Part shown: one piece after another, positions 33,587 through 42,700 of the stretch | Position numbering within the stretch: the stretch's first letter is position 1 | Layout: the number at the start of each line of letters is the position of its first letter | Assembly (NCBI RefSeq): GCF_019636075.1 | Contig: NZ_JAHBYG010000005.1 | Span: 1 to 64,000 of the forward strand | DNA length: 64,000 bases | Source: Ferrovibrio sp. | Lineage (GTDB): Bacteria > Pseudomonadota > Alphaproteobacteria > Ferrovibrionales > Ferrovibrionaceae | Reading direction: 5' to 3' | Notes under the pieces: model-generated | What the model was told of the DNA's origin: nothing | The model's input: the letters and a program-made list of their open reading frames with translations, nothing else | The model's database searches: none | Program-made: the position numbers and the translations under genes

Positions 33587-34458
33587 TGGGCGGCCTTTTC
33601 GATGCGCAGCAGGCATTGCCGGATCGCGCGCGGCAGCAGCGCCGCCACCAAGCGGCGGCGATGTTCGGCCGAGGCTCGCACATCGCTGATTGGCACAGCA
33701 GCCGAAGCGGCGAGAATGCCGGCGCGCGACAGGCGGTCTTCATCCGGTTTGTGGCCCTGCAGCAGAATTTCCGCATCATGCGCGCGATACGCCATCGGCG
33801 CAGCCGCGCCCACGGCCAGCCGCACATCCTCAAGCCTGCCATCCGGCGACAGGCCGATGCAGGCGGCCACGCTGATCACAGAAATTTCCATGGCACGGCG
33901 ACGGCCGGCCTTGAGAAAAGCGGTGGCCGCCTTTCCGGCCGGGCGACGGAAACGGATATGCGTGAGCAACTCATCGGCCGAGCGCGTGGTGCGACCCGGA
34001 CCGAGCAGAAAATCCGCCAGCTTTGCCTGGCGCGGACCATTACCACCGGTCAACACCACTTCGGCATCCAGCGTGAGCAATTGCGGCAGCAGGTCGGCCG
34101 CCGGCGAGGCATTGCAGATATTGCCGCCGATGGTGCCGGCATGGCGCACCTGATTGCCGCCCACCACTTGCGCGCTTTCCACCAGGCCATAGAGCACCGG
34201 ATCGGCGGCAAAGGCGGTTTCGATCTGTTTATGGGTGACCAATGCGCCCAGCGACACCAGGCCAGCCCCGCTTTCGATCTGTTTCAGACCATCCAATGCC
34301 TGCAGGCTGATCAGATGGCCGGGCTTGCGACGGCCACGGCGCATCTGGATCACCAGATCGGTGCCGCCGGCAATGAAATAAGCCTCGCTGCCCAGTCTGG
34401 CGGCGAGCGCCACGGTTTCGGCGACATCCTGCGGAATATGGAAGCCCTGCACGCTCAT
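33583..34458 (-). CDS. FAD-binding subunit of a molybdenum hydroxylase (set 1)
   Basis: A 291-residue CoxM-type FAD subunit. FAD-binding motifs are FIAGGTDLVIQMRRG (near residues 28-42) and TIGGNICNASPAADLLP (near 110-126). The C-terminal CO_deh_flav_C region includes the DVRASAEHRRRLVA segment. No Cys-rich insertion, unlike the fused protein at 39707. Transfers electrons to an acceptor such as NAD+, a quinone or another protein; which one cannot be read from sequence. Confidence 0.92.
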   Translation of the reverse strand: MSVQGFHIPQDVAETVALAARLGSEAYFIAGGTDLVIQMRRGRRKPGHLISLQALDGLKQIESGAGLVSLGALVTHKQIETAFAADPVLYGLVESAQVVGGNQVRHAGTIGGNICNASPAADLLPQLLTLDAEVVLTGGNGPRQAKLADFLLGPGRTTRSADELLTHIRFRRPAGKAATAFLKAGRRRAMEISVISVAACIGLSPDGRLEDVRLAVGAAAPMAYRAHDAEILLQGHKPDEDRLSRAGILAASAAVPISDVRASAEHRRRLVAALLPRAIRQCLLRIEKAAQ

Positions 34459-34465
34459 ATCCGTC

Positions 34466-35167
34466 TCACGCCGGCTCGAGGGCCATCAACGGCACAGCTT
34501 CGCCGGCCTTCAGCCAGCGCGGCGCACGGCCGCGCAAAAACAGCTTGGCACGGCCGCTGCCCACCACGATGGCAGACTGGTTTTCCACCCGCACGGCGGT
34601 CTGTTCTTCGATGCCAAGCACCGGATTGCTGTTGACGGCGAGATATTCGCCGATGCGCTGATCGCGGGTTTCGCTGCCCGGCGCCATGGCCGGATCGCTT
34701 TCCTGGTAATGCGGATTGATCGTCCAGGGCACCAGGTTCATCGCGTCGAAGCGCGCAGTGCCCACCACATTCCAGTCATTGGTGGCAAGAATATTGGGGC
34801 CTGCGATATTGCTGCCCGCGCTGGTGCCGATATAAGGCATGCCGCCGCGCACACGTTCGGCCAGCAAGGCCAGCATGCCGCTATCGCGCAGCCTTTGCAG
34901 CAAGGCGAAACTGTTGCCGCCGCCGACAAACACCGCCTCGGCCTGTTTCAGCCTGGCAGGCAGGGCATCGTCCACACGGAAATGCTCGGCGGTGATGCCG
35001 GCCTGTACCAAAGCTTCGGCGGCGGTCTTGAAACGCGCCTCTTCATCATCCAGACGCGCCGCCGTGATATAGCCCACCCGGCGCACGCTACCCAGAAAAT
35101 GATGGATATCCTGCAGGCAATGCCACAGCATTGGGCGGCCGGAATTGCTGATCAGCAGCAGGCGCAT
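34466..35167 (-). CDS. Peptidase E-like protein (family S51)
   Basis: A 233-residue protein with the S51 fold. The nucleophile Ser is in the GTSAGSNIAGPN elbow, preceded by AVFVGGGNSFALLQRL, and a His/Tyr pair is in TINPHYQE. These match alpha-aspartyl dipeptidase PepE and cyanophycinase relatives. It is embedded between the ATPase and FAD-subunit genes, with its ATG overlapping the ATPase stop by one base, so it belongs to the catabolic operon. It may cleave an Asp-linked amide or isopeptide produced from the imported compound (inference). Unusual company for a Mo hydroxylase. Confidence 0.87.
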   Translation of the reverse strand: MRLLLISNSGRPMLWHCLQDIHHFLGSVRRVGYITAARLDDEEARFKTAAEALVQAGITAEHFRVDDALPARLKQAEAVFVGGGNSFALLQRLRDSGMLALLAERVRGGMPYIGTSAGSNIAGPNILATNDWNVVGTARFDAMNLVPWTINPHYQESDPAMAPGSETRDQRIGEYLAVNSNPVLGIEEQTAVRVENQSAIVVGSGRAKLFLRGRAPRWLKAGEAVPLMALEPA

Positions 35168-36267
35168 CACGCCTCCAACAGATCGTCACGGAACAGCCGT
35201 GCATCCTCGGCCCGCCAGCTCAGCAGCACCTCGGCGCCGGCATCGCTGGTGGATTGCACTTCCGCCGGCACATCCACGCGCAGCACGAGATCGGGCCGCA
35301 CCGCAATCTGATACTTGATGGTGGTGCCGACGAATACCGAATTGACCACCGTGCCGCGCAGGCTGTTGCGGCCTTCAGCCACAGCCTGACCGGCCGACGC
35401 GATCTGTATCCGCTCGGGCCGCAGCATCAGCGTAACCGCACCGGCAGCATGCTTGCCGCCCAGGCGGTGCTGGCCCTCCAACCCATCCAGAACAATGCTA
35501 TCGCCTGCCGGGGTCACGGCACCCGGCAGCATGTTCGCCACGCCGATGAATTCGGCCACAAAGCGATGCGCGGGATAATCATAAACCCTGCGCGGCGCAT
35601 CCACCTGCAGGATGGCCCCGCGATTGAGCACCGCGATACGATCAGACAGCGACAACGCCTCTTCCTGATCATGGGTGACAAAAACCGTGGTAATGCCGAA
35701 GCGGCGTTGCAATTCACGCAACTCGAACTGCATGTCGCCGCGCAACTGGCGATCCAGCGCCGCCAGCGGTTCGTCGAGCAGCAGCACCGAAGGATTGAAT
35801 ACCAGCGCGCGCGCCAGGGCCACGCGCTGCTGCTGGCCGCCGGAAAGCTGAGTGGGATAGCGATGGCCGAATTCGCCCAACTGCAACTGCGCCAGAATGC
35901 GACGCGCCATCGGCTCGATCTCGGCCTTTGGGAAAGACCGCATCTTCATGCCGAAGGCGATATTCTCCAGCACGGTCATATGCGGAAACAGCGCATAATC
36001 CTGATAGACCATGCCGATATTGCGCTGATTGGGCGGCATGCCCACCACCGAACGGCCGCCGATGCGGATATCGCCAGACGCCGGAATCACAAAGCCGGCC
36101 ACCGCCCGCAAAGTGGTGGTCTTGCCGCAGCCCGAGGGGCCAAGCAGGGAGAGGAATTCGCCGGGCTGCACGGTCAGCGACAGGTCGCGGATCGGCATCG
36201 TGTCGCCATAGGCCACCGAAATCCGGTCGACCTCTACCCCCACAGGCTCTTGCTCACGCACCGACAT
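35167..36267 (-). CDS. ABC transporter ATP-binding protein (PotA-like)
   Basis: A 366-residue ATPase: Walker A GPSGCGKT at residues 43-50, signature LSGGQQQR near 142, Walker B VLLLDEPLAALD near 162, switch His in FVTHDQEEA, then a TOBE beta domain over the last 110 residues. First gene of the nine-gene operon that runs to 27346. Upstream is a 338-bp region shared with the divergent GntR gene. Confidence 0.92.
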   Translation of the reverse strand: MSVREQEPVGVEVDRISVAYGDTMPIRDLSLTVQPGEFLSLLGPSGCGKTTTLRAVAGFVIPASGDIRIGGRSVVGMPPNQRNIGMVYQDYALFPHMTVLENIAFGMKMRSFPKAEIEPMARRILAQLQLGEFGHRYPTQLSGGQQQRVALARALVFNPSVLLLDEPLAALDRQLRGDMQFELRELQRRFGITTVFVTHDQEEALSLSDRIAVLNRGAILQVDAPRRVYDYPAHRFVAEFIGVANMLPGAVTPAGDSIVLDGLEGQHRLGGKHAAGAVTLMLRPERIQIASAGQAVAEGRNSLRGTVVNSVFVGTTIKYQIAVRPDLVLRVDVPAEVQSTSDAGAEVLLSWRAEDARLFRDDLLEA

Positions 36268-36458
36268 GGCCTCAGGGCCTTTCTACAAGGCAGCCCGCAG
36301 GCAAGCCAACAAACAGGTGGGGTATATCGGCCATGGCGGCGGATCGGGCGGGAATCAAACGCAGGCCTCCAGGAATTGGTGTGCGACTTATAGTTTCATC
36401 TTGCGGCACCAAGCTTGCGTACATGCCTTGCCGCAGCGCCACGTGACGCCGAATTGTC

Positions 36459-36474
36459 TTGTATACCGTATTCA
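36459..36474. promoter_or_regulatory. Candidate GntR operator, copy 1
   Basis: TTGTATACCGTATTCA, 13 of 16 bases identical to the copy at 36588-36603. The GTATAC core is palindromic and is common in operators of FCD-type GntR proteins. It is nearer the minus-strand operon start (36267). Confidence 0.5.
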
Positions 36475-36587
36475 GTGTCAATCCTGTTTTTCGATCCAAA
36501 AGTCAGTCATTTTTCTTTTATTTGCTCAGAATACATGATAACAGTAGCAATATATGGCGGTTTTGCCGCCATTAGAGCCATCATTAT

Positions 36588-36603
36588 TTGTATACTGGAT
36601 ACA
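36588..36603. promoter_or_regulatory. Candidate GntR operator, copy 2
   Basis: TTGTATACTGGATACA ends two bases before the GntR ATG at 36606, so binding would block translation start or transcription of the regulator's own gene. The TTG in this box is not the gene start. Confidence 0.5.
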
Positions 36604-36605
36604 GA

Positions 36606-37304
36606 ATGTTGGAAGACACCTTCAAGCTGCCACGCCGAGAACCGACCTGGAAAGGCGTTTATCGCAACCTTAGATTGGCAGTCCTAAGCCGCAATCTGCA
36701 GCCAGGCGCCCGCCTGATCGAGACCGAATTGTCTCAGGCCCTGGGTGTCAGCCGCACGCCGCTGCGGGAGGCCTTGGCCAAACTGAAACAGGATGGCCTG
36801 ATCGCCAGCGCCGGCCGCGCCGGATATATCGTCACCGATCCGCGCCAGGATATTGCCGACGCCTATCATGTGCGCGCCGCCATCGAGGGCTATGCCGCGC
36901 GCCTGGCGGCACAAAACATCACCAACCCGGAAATCCAGCGCCTGCGTGAGAATGTGGCCGCCAACATGGCCATCGAACTGGGCGATACCGTGCGCCGCGC
37001 AGAACTGAACCTGGAATTCCATGAAATCGTGGCGCATGCCTCGCGCTCGCCGCGCCTGATCCAGGCTTTCGAAAATCAGCGCGAATTCATCTTCACCGAC
37101 GAGGATATGCAGATCCATACACTGGAAGCCTGCCGCCAATTCGTGCGCGAGCATGAATTGCTGGTGGATGCCCTGGAGCTGCGCGATGGCGACAAGGCGG
37201 ACCAGATCGTGCGCGCCCATCTGCATCGTGCCGCCGACCTGCTGCTGAACAACGAGCGGCCCGCCGGCACGAAAACCAAAGACAATTCCGTGGAAGCTGC
37301 GTAA
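36606..37304 (+). CDS. GntR-family regulator, FCD subfamily
   Basis: A 232-residue regulator: winged helix-turn-helix at residues 13-75 (signature ARLIETELSQALGVSRTPLREAL split across two helices), FCD effector domain about 80-215 with likely metal ligands in ELNLEFHEIVAHASRSP and VREHELLVDAL. The tail is Lys/Thr-rich. I choose the ATG at 36606 over the upstream TTG. It leads the plus-strand operon with LLM, DUF1177, [2Fe-2S] and the Mo/FAD fusion (next gene 5 bp away) and lies divergent to the Pot-like/Mo-hydroxylase operon. It probably controls both. Confidence 0.92.
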   Translation: MLEDTFKLPRREPTWKGVYRNLRLAVLSRNLQPGARLIETELSQALGVSRTPLREALAKLKQDGLIASAGRAGYIVTDPRQDIADAYHVRAAIEGYAARLAAQNITNPEIQRLRENVAANMAIELGDTVRRAELNLEFHEIVAHASRSPRLIQAFENQREFIFTDEDMQIHTLEACRQFVREHELLVDALELRDGDKADQIVRAHLHRAADLLLNNERPAGTKTKDNSVEAA

Positions 37305-37309
37305 TCCTC

Positions 37310-38314
37310 ATGAAACTCGGTATTGCCGTATTGCCTAAGCTGCCGCTGGCTGAATTCGTACGCCTGGGGCAGGAATGCGAAGCCAGCGATCTTGCCCTTT
37401 GGGTGCCCGACGAACGCTTCTTCCGCGATGTATTCGTTGCCATGGCTGCGCTTGCCTGCGCCACCAGCCGCAGCACCATCGCGCCTGGCGTGACCGACCC
37501 CTATATCCGCCACCCATTGCTCACCGCTGCCGCCATGGCCTCGCTGGATGAACTGTCCAATGGCCGCGCCATCCTGGGGATAGGAGCCGGCGTGAGCGGC
37601 TTCGACGCGCTGGGCATCAAGCGCCATGCACCCGCCACAGCGGTACGCGAGGCAATCGATATGTGCCGGCGTTTCTGGGCCGGTGAATCGATCACCAATC
37701 TGGATGGCCCGGTTTACGCCAAGGCAGCGCAGATGAATTTTTCGGCGCGGCAGATTCCGGTTTATATCGCGGGACGCGGCCCGAAGATTCTCGCGCTGGG
37801 CGGAGAAGTGGCCGATGGCGTTATCATCGGGCATTTCACCTCACGCAACGGAATCGGTTCGGCGCAGGAGCAAATCGCCGCCGGCCTGAAAAAGCGCTCA
37901 CCCGAACGCGGCAAGCCGCAAACCCTGGTCTGGGCCTATACCTCGGTATCGCCCGATGGCGACGCAGCCCGCGCCGCCGTAAAGCCCGCCATCGGCCGCA
38001 CCATCAAATCCACCCCGGAAGCGCTGGACCTGCTGGGTATCAGCGCGCCGCGCCTGCTGGAGGAACTGGAACGCCATGGCTATTCGCGTTCGGCGGCATA
38101 TGACCGCGCCATGTGCGAAACCGTAAGCGATGAACTGGCCGGGCATCTTTCGATCGCCGGCACACCGCAGGAATGCATAGATCGCATCCGCGCCATCGAA
38201 GCTTGCGGCGTGGATCAGGTGATCGTACTGCCCTACCCAGCCGCCGGCATGACCATCCCCGAGATGACCCGGCTGTTTCTGAAAGATGTAATGCCCGCCA
38301 TTCGCGGCGATTGA
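37310..38314 (+). CDS. LLM-class (luciferase-like) oxidoreductase, possibly F420-dependent
   Basis: A 334-residue TIM-barrel protein of the bacterial-luciferase superfamily, closest in layout to Mer-like (methylene-tetrahydromethanopterin reductase) members that use F420. Landmarks are GIAVLPKLPLAEFVRLGQEC at the start, WVPDERFFRD, APGVTDPYIRHPL, LGIGAGVSGFDALG and IYVAGRGPK-like (PVYIAGRGPKIL). Homologous to the protein at 59215, with the same VTDPYxRHP and DELSNxRA(I/V)LG elements. Cofactor may be F420 or FMN. Nearby fbiC and fgd make F420 credible. Part of the GntR-led operon with a Mo-hydroxylase fusion. Confidence 0.87.
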   Translation: MKLGIAVLPKLPLAEFVRLGQECEASDLALWVPDERFFRDVFVAMAALACATSRSTIAPGVTDPYIRHPLLTAAAMASLDELSNGRAILGIGAGVSGFDALGIKRHAPATAVREAIDMCRRFWAGESITNLDGPVYAKAAQMNFSARQIPVYIAGRGPKILALGGEVADGVIIGHFTSRNGIGSAQEQIAAGLKKRSPERGKPQTLVWAYTSVSPDGDAARAAVKPAIGRTIKSTPEALDLLGISAPRLLEELERHGYSRSAAYDRAMCETVSDELAGHLSIAGTPQECIDRIRAIEACGVDQVIVLPYPAAGMTIPEMTRLFLKDVMPAIRGD

Positions 38315-38328
38315 GAAGGCGCAACGCC

Positions 38329-39255
38329 ATGGCCCTGCGACAAGTGATCGATGCCTATGAATTGCTGGACAGCGCCTATGTGGATGGCAAGGCGGTGGCC
38401 GATCATCTGCGCGATGAAGGCGTGGAGGACATCCGCATCGAGCGCGTGGCCGCACCGGACCGGCATACCGATTTCATGCAGATCCGCATCCCCGGCAGCC
38501 GGGCCGGCGCACCGGCGCTGGGCGTGATCGGTAAACTGGGCGGCATCGGCGCCAGGCCGGCGCAGATTGGCATCGTATCCGATGCCGATGGCGCCGTCGC
38601 CGCCGTGGCGATGGCGGCGAAACTGGCCAGCATGGCGGCGAAAGGCGATCGCCTGGATGGCGATGTGATCATCTCCACCCATATCTGCCCGGCAGCGCCC
38701 ACGCGGCCGCATCAGCCGGTGCCCTTCATGTCGTCGCCGGTAGACCGCACCATTCTGGGCAAGCTGGAAATCCACCCCGATATGGCAGCCGTGCTGAGCA
38801 TCGACACATCGCGCGGCAACCGCGTGGTGAACCACAAGGGCATCGCCATCACGCCAACGGTGCGCGAAGGCTATATCCTGCCGGTGGCCAAGGATTTGAT
38901 CGACATTCTGGAGATCGTGACCGCCGAGCCCGCCGTGGTGATGCCGCTCAGCACCCAGGATATCACGCCCTATACCAACGATCTGTTCCATATCAACTCG
39001 ATTTTGCAGCCTTCGGTTTATGCCAGTGTGCCGGTGGTGGGCGTGGCGGTGACTGCGCGCAGCGTCGTGCCAGGCAGCGCCACCGGCGCCACCCAGCTCG
39101 ACGATATCGAAAAATCCGTGCGCTTCTCCATCGAGGTGGCGAAGAATTTCAGCCGCGGCAACTGCAGCTTCCACGATGCAACGGAATTCCAGAAATTGCA
39201 GATGCTGTATGGCTCGATGCGCCATCTGCAAACGCCAGGAAAAGCCGTGCCATGA
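38329..39255 (+). CDS. DUF1177-like protein
   Basis: A 308-residue protein that I match to the DUF1177 family from memory: QVIDAYELLDSAYVDG at the start, DFMQIRIPGS, a long Gly/Ala-rich central part (GVIGKLGGIGARPAQIGIVSDADGA split over 75-100), a Cys/Pro segment (THICPAAPTRPHQPVPFM) and SIDTSRGNRVVNHKGIAITPTV. Function unknown. Conserved His, Asp and Cys residues would allow a metal-dependent hydrolase or amidase. The ATG at 38329 is 14 bp after the LLM stop with GAGAAGG before it. The stop overlaps the [2Fe-2S] subunit start (ATGA), so it is tightly tied to the Mo enzyme. Confidence 0.7.
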   Translation: MALRQVIDAYELLDSAYVDGKAVADHLRDEGVEDIRIERVAAPDRHTDFMQIRIPGSRAGAPALGVIGKLGGIGARPAQIGIVSDADGAVAAVAMAAKLASMAAKGDRLDGDVIISTHICPAAPTRPHQPVPFMSSPVDRTILGKLEIHPDMAAVLSIDTSRGNRVVNHKGIAITPTVREGYILPVAKDLIDILEIVTAEPAVVMPLSTQDITPYTNDLFHINSILQPSVYASVPVVGVAVTARSVVPGSATGATQLDDIEKSVRFSIEVAKNFSRGNCSFHDATEFQKLQMLYGSMRHLQTPGKAVP

Positions 39256-39710
39256 AACTGACCCTGCGGGTGAACGGCATCGAGCAGACGGCGGAAGCCG
39301 ATCCGCTTCAGCCGCTTGCCCGTGTGTTGCGCGAGCAACTGAACCTGCGCGGCACCAAGATCGGCTGCGGCAATGGCGAATGCGGCGCCTGCACGGTGTG
39401 GGTTGAAGGTGAGGCGGTCTGCTCCTGCCTTTATCCAGCCTTTCGCGCCGAAGGCTGTGCCATCACCACGATCGAGGGCCTGGCCACACCCGAACGGCTG
39501 ACCGCCCTGCAACAGGCCTTCATCGATCATGGCGCCACGCAATGCGGATTCTGCACATCCGGCATGATCATGGCCGCCAGCGCGCTGCTGGCGCGCAATC
39601 CGCAGCCTACCGAAGCCGATGTGGTGCATGGCCTGACCGGCAATATCTGCCGTTGCACCGGCTATCGCCAGATCATCGACGCCGTGCTGAGCGTGGGAAA
39701 TAAACAATGA
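39252..39710 (+). CDS. [2Fe-2S] subunit of the Mo/FAD fusion enzyme (set 2)
   Basis: A 152-residue iron-sulfur subunit with Cys39, Cys44, Cys47 and Cys59 (or Cys57) in the ferredoxin domain (GCGNGECGACTV) and Cys98, Cys101, Cys133, Cys135 in the helical domain (CGFC, CRCTGY). The GCGNGECGACTV and CGFCTSGMIM forms differ from sets 1 and 3 (CLEAECGVC and CGYCIPGMIL) and resemble the CO dehydrogenase/aldehyde oxidoreductase branch. Overlaps both neighbours by four bases. Its partner is the single 1129-residue protein downstream rather than two separate subunits. Confidence 0.94.
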   Translation: MKLTLRVNGIEQTAEADPLQPLARVLREQLNLRGTKIGCGNGECGACTVWVEGEAVCSCLYPAFRAEGCAITTIEGLATPERLTALQQAFIDHGATQCGFCTSGMIMAASALLARNPQPTEADVVHGLTGNICRCTGYRQIIDAVLSVGNKQ

Positions 39711-42700
39711 ACGCCCCCTTGCGCGAAGTGGGCCGCCGCATCCCGCAAAAGGGCGCTGAACAGCGCGTGAGCGGCGGCGCGGTTTATACCCAGGATATCG
39801 CCCTGCCCGGCATGTTGCATGCCGCCGTGTTGCGCAGCCCGCACGCCCATGCGCTGATATCCGGCCTCGATGTGACTGCGGCGCGCGCCGCTCCCGGCGT
39901 GGTGGCTGTAATCACCGCCGAGGATTTTCCCGGCAAGCCGTATTACCAGCTGGGCGGCAGCTATTCCGACCGCCATCCGCTGGCGCGTGGCAAGGTGCGG
40001 TTTTATGGCGAGGAAATTGCCGCCATCGCCGCCGAAACCCTGGAAGCGGCGCAAGCCGCGCTGAAGCTGATCGAGGTGACATACGAAATCCTGCCGGCGC
40101 TGCTGACGCCGGAGGCCGCGCTGGCGCCCGATGCCTTGCCGTTGCATGAGGCGGCCAATATGCTTGGCGGGCGCAATCTGGCCATCCGCTTCACCTGCGA
40201 TTACGGCCCCGTGCAACAGGCTTTTGCCGATGCCGCCAAGGTTTTCGAGGATGAATTCAGCCATGGCGTCGCGGTGCCGGCCTGCATGGAAACCAACGGC
40301 ACCGTGGCAAGCTTCGATCCGGCCAGCGGCGACCTGACGCTGTGGACCGCAACCCAGGCGCCGTTTTTCATCCGCAAGGAAGTGGCCCATGTGGTGGGCT
40401 TGGATGTGGAGCGTGTGCATCTGCGCGGCGTGGAAGTGGGCGGCGGTTTCGGCGGCAAATCCAAAATCTGCGAGCAGGAAGCGCTGGCCGCCATGCTGGC
40501 CGTGAAAGCCCAGCGCCCAGTTAAACTGATACTGGATCGCCGCGAGGAATTCATCAGCGGCAAGACCGACCATGCCAAGCGGATCCGACTGCGTACCGCA
40601 ATAGCCGACGATGGCCGCATCTTGGCCCGCGCCACATCGCTGCAGATCGATAACGGCGCCTATACCGCCTATGCCCCCACCTATGTGGGCGCGGCACGCC
40701 AACGCACCACCTGCCTCTATCGCGTGGAAACCGCGCATTACGATTGCGATCTGGTTTACACCAACAAAGTGCCCGGCGGCCAATATCGCGGCATGGGCGC
40801 GCCGCAGATGATCTGGGCGATCGAAACCCATATGGATAAGATCGCCGCCCATCTGGGCATGGATCCGCTGGAATACCGTCTGCGCCAAGCCAACCAGAGC
40901 GGCGATGTAACGCCGCTGGGTTGGAAGATCAGCAGTTGCGGCCAGAGCGATTGCTTGAATGAAGTGGCACGCCGCATCGGCTGGGCCGAGAAACGCCAGG
41001 GCCCGCGCGAAGCAACGCCCGGCAAGTTGCGCGGCGTGGGCATTGCCGCGATGATCCACCCCAGCGGCGGCGTGATCTATCAGGAAGGCAATTATTCCAA
41101 CACGCGGATACAGATGCTGGCCGATGGCCGCTTTGTGGTGCATACCCAAACCGCCGATACCGGCACCTGGCAGAACACCACCCTGGCGCAGATTGCCGCC
41201 GAAGCGCTGGGCGTGCCGAGCGAATTGGTAAGCGTTTCGCATATGGATACCGATGCCGCACCGCCCGATTTGGGCAGCGCTGCATCGCGGGTGGCTTTTG
41301 TTTCCGGCAATGCCACGAAACGGGCCGGCGAGGCCTTGCGTGCCATGGTGGCGCGCGAACTGGGCCGACATTGGAACTGCAATCCCGACGACCTGGCATT
41401 CGCCGAAGGCAAAGTTCGCAGCACCGCAGATCCCAGTCGCATGGCCGATATCGCCGAAGTGGCCGCTTTGTGCGGCGAGTTGAATGCAGAGGCCCGCTAT
41501 TCCACGCCGGGCGAACGGCCAGACCCGGCCACCGGTATCGGCAATTATGCCGCCACCTATGTGTTCGGCGCCCAGGCCGCCGAAGTGGAAGTGGACATGG
41601 CCACCGGGCAGGTGCGCATCCTCAAGATCGTGGCCGCGCAAGATGTGGGCCGCGCGCTTAATCCCGTTGCCATCGAAGGGCAGCTTTATGGCGGCATCCT
41701 GCAGGGCATCGGCATGGCCTTGCAGGAGGAATTGATCTTCGAAGAAGGACGGCCGGTGAATGCCAGCTTCCTGGATTACAAGGTGCCGCGGATCGGCGAC
41801 GCGCCGCCGATCGAACTGGCACTGATAGAAACCAACGATCCGGAAGGCCCGTTCGGCGCCAAGGCCGGCGCGGAGCCAACTATCAATGCCAGTATCGCGG
41901 CGATTGCCAATGCCGTGGCCCATGCCACCGGCATGCGGTTTTATGAATTGCCGCTAAGCCCCGACCGTATCCTGCCGAAATTGCAAGCCGGACGGAAACT
42001 GGCACTGAAGCCCTGGAAGCGGCCCTACAATCTGGAAGTGGCCACCGTGCGCAAGGCCTATCCGGCGGCGGTGTTTCCCGTGCTGCGTAAGATCGGCACC
42101 AAATTCGCCAACACCCCCAAACAGGGCGTGAAACCCGAAATCGCCGCACCGCGCGATATCGACGGCCTGCTTGCGGCTCTGGCTTCACCGAACAAGCGCA
42201 CGAAGCTTTTGGGCGGCGGCACCGATCTGTTCGTTGGTCTGCGCCAAGGCATTTACGATACGGAATTGCTGGTGGATACCGCGCGGGTGGATGCTTTGCG
42301 CGGCATCGCTTTGCAAGACGACATGCTGCATATCGGCGCCGGCAATACATTGGCCAGCCTGACCGATTCCGATTTGGTGCGCCGGATTCTGCCCATGCTG
42401 GCCGAAGGTGTGGACTTGATCGCCACGCCGCAGATCCGCCGCGTGGCCACCGTGGCCGGTGATCTTTGCCAGGAAAAACGCTGCTGGTTCTTCCGCAGCG
42501 CGTTCCCCTGCTACAAGCTGGGCGGCGCCACCTGCCCCTGCTTTGCCGTGCAGGGCAACAATCGCTTCCATTCGATTCTCGGTGCCAAACGCTGCGCTGC
42601 GCCCTGCCCGGCCGATCTGGCGCCCATCTTTACCGCGTTGGGCGCGCAAGCTGTGATCATCGGCCCCAACGGCCAACGCAAGGTGGCGATGGAAGACTTC

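Larger units (their letters stand above)
36268..36605. promoter_or_regulatory. Divergent regulatory region between the PotA-like and GntR genes
   Basis: 338 bp without a gene. It holds two related boxes, 36459-36474 (TTGTATACCGTATTCA) and 36588-36603 (TTGTATACTGGATACA), each likely to control one of the two divergent operons. Between them is a 7-bp inverted repeat with a five-base loop (36554-36572, ATGGCGG / CCGCCAT) and AT-rich sequence suited to promoters. The part from 36268 to about 36450 shows nothing that I recognise. Confidence 0.55.

Noticed and set aside
36272..36538. Small proteins in the 36268-36605 gap
   Set aside because: Short frames on both strands have no ribosome binding site or recognisable features and cover the regulatory boxes.
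39662..41923. Long open frame (753 codons) on the minus strand opposite the Mo/FAD fusion
   Set aside because: Composition is rich in His, Gly and Arg with no family motifs; it is the antisense shadow of a strongly supported gene in GC-rich DNA.
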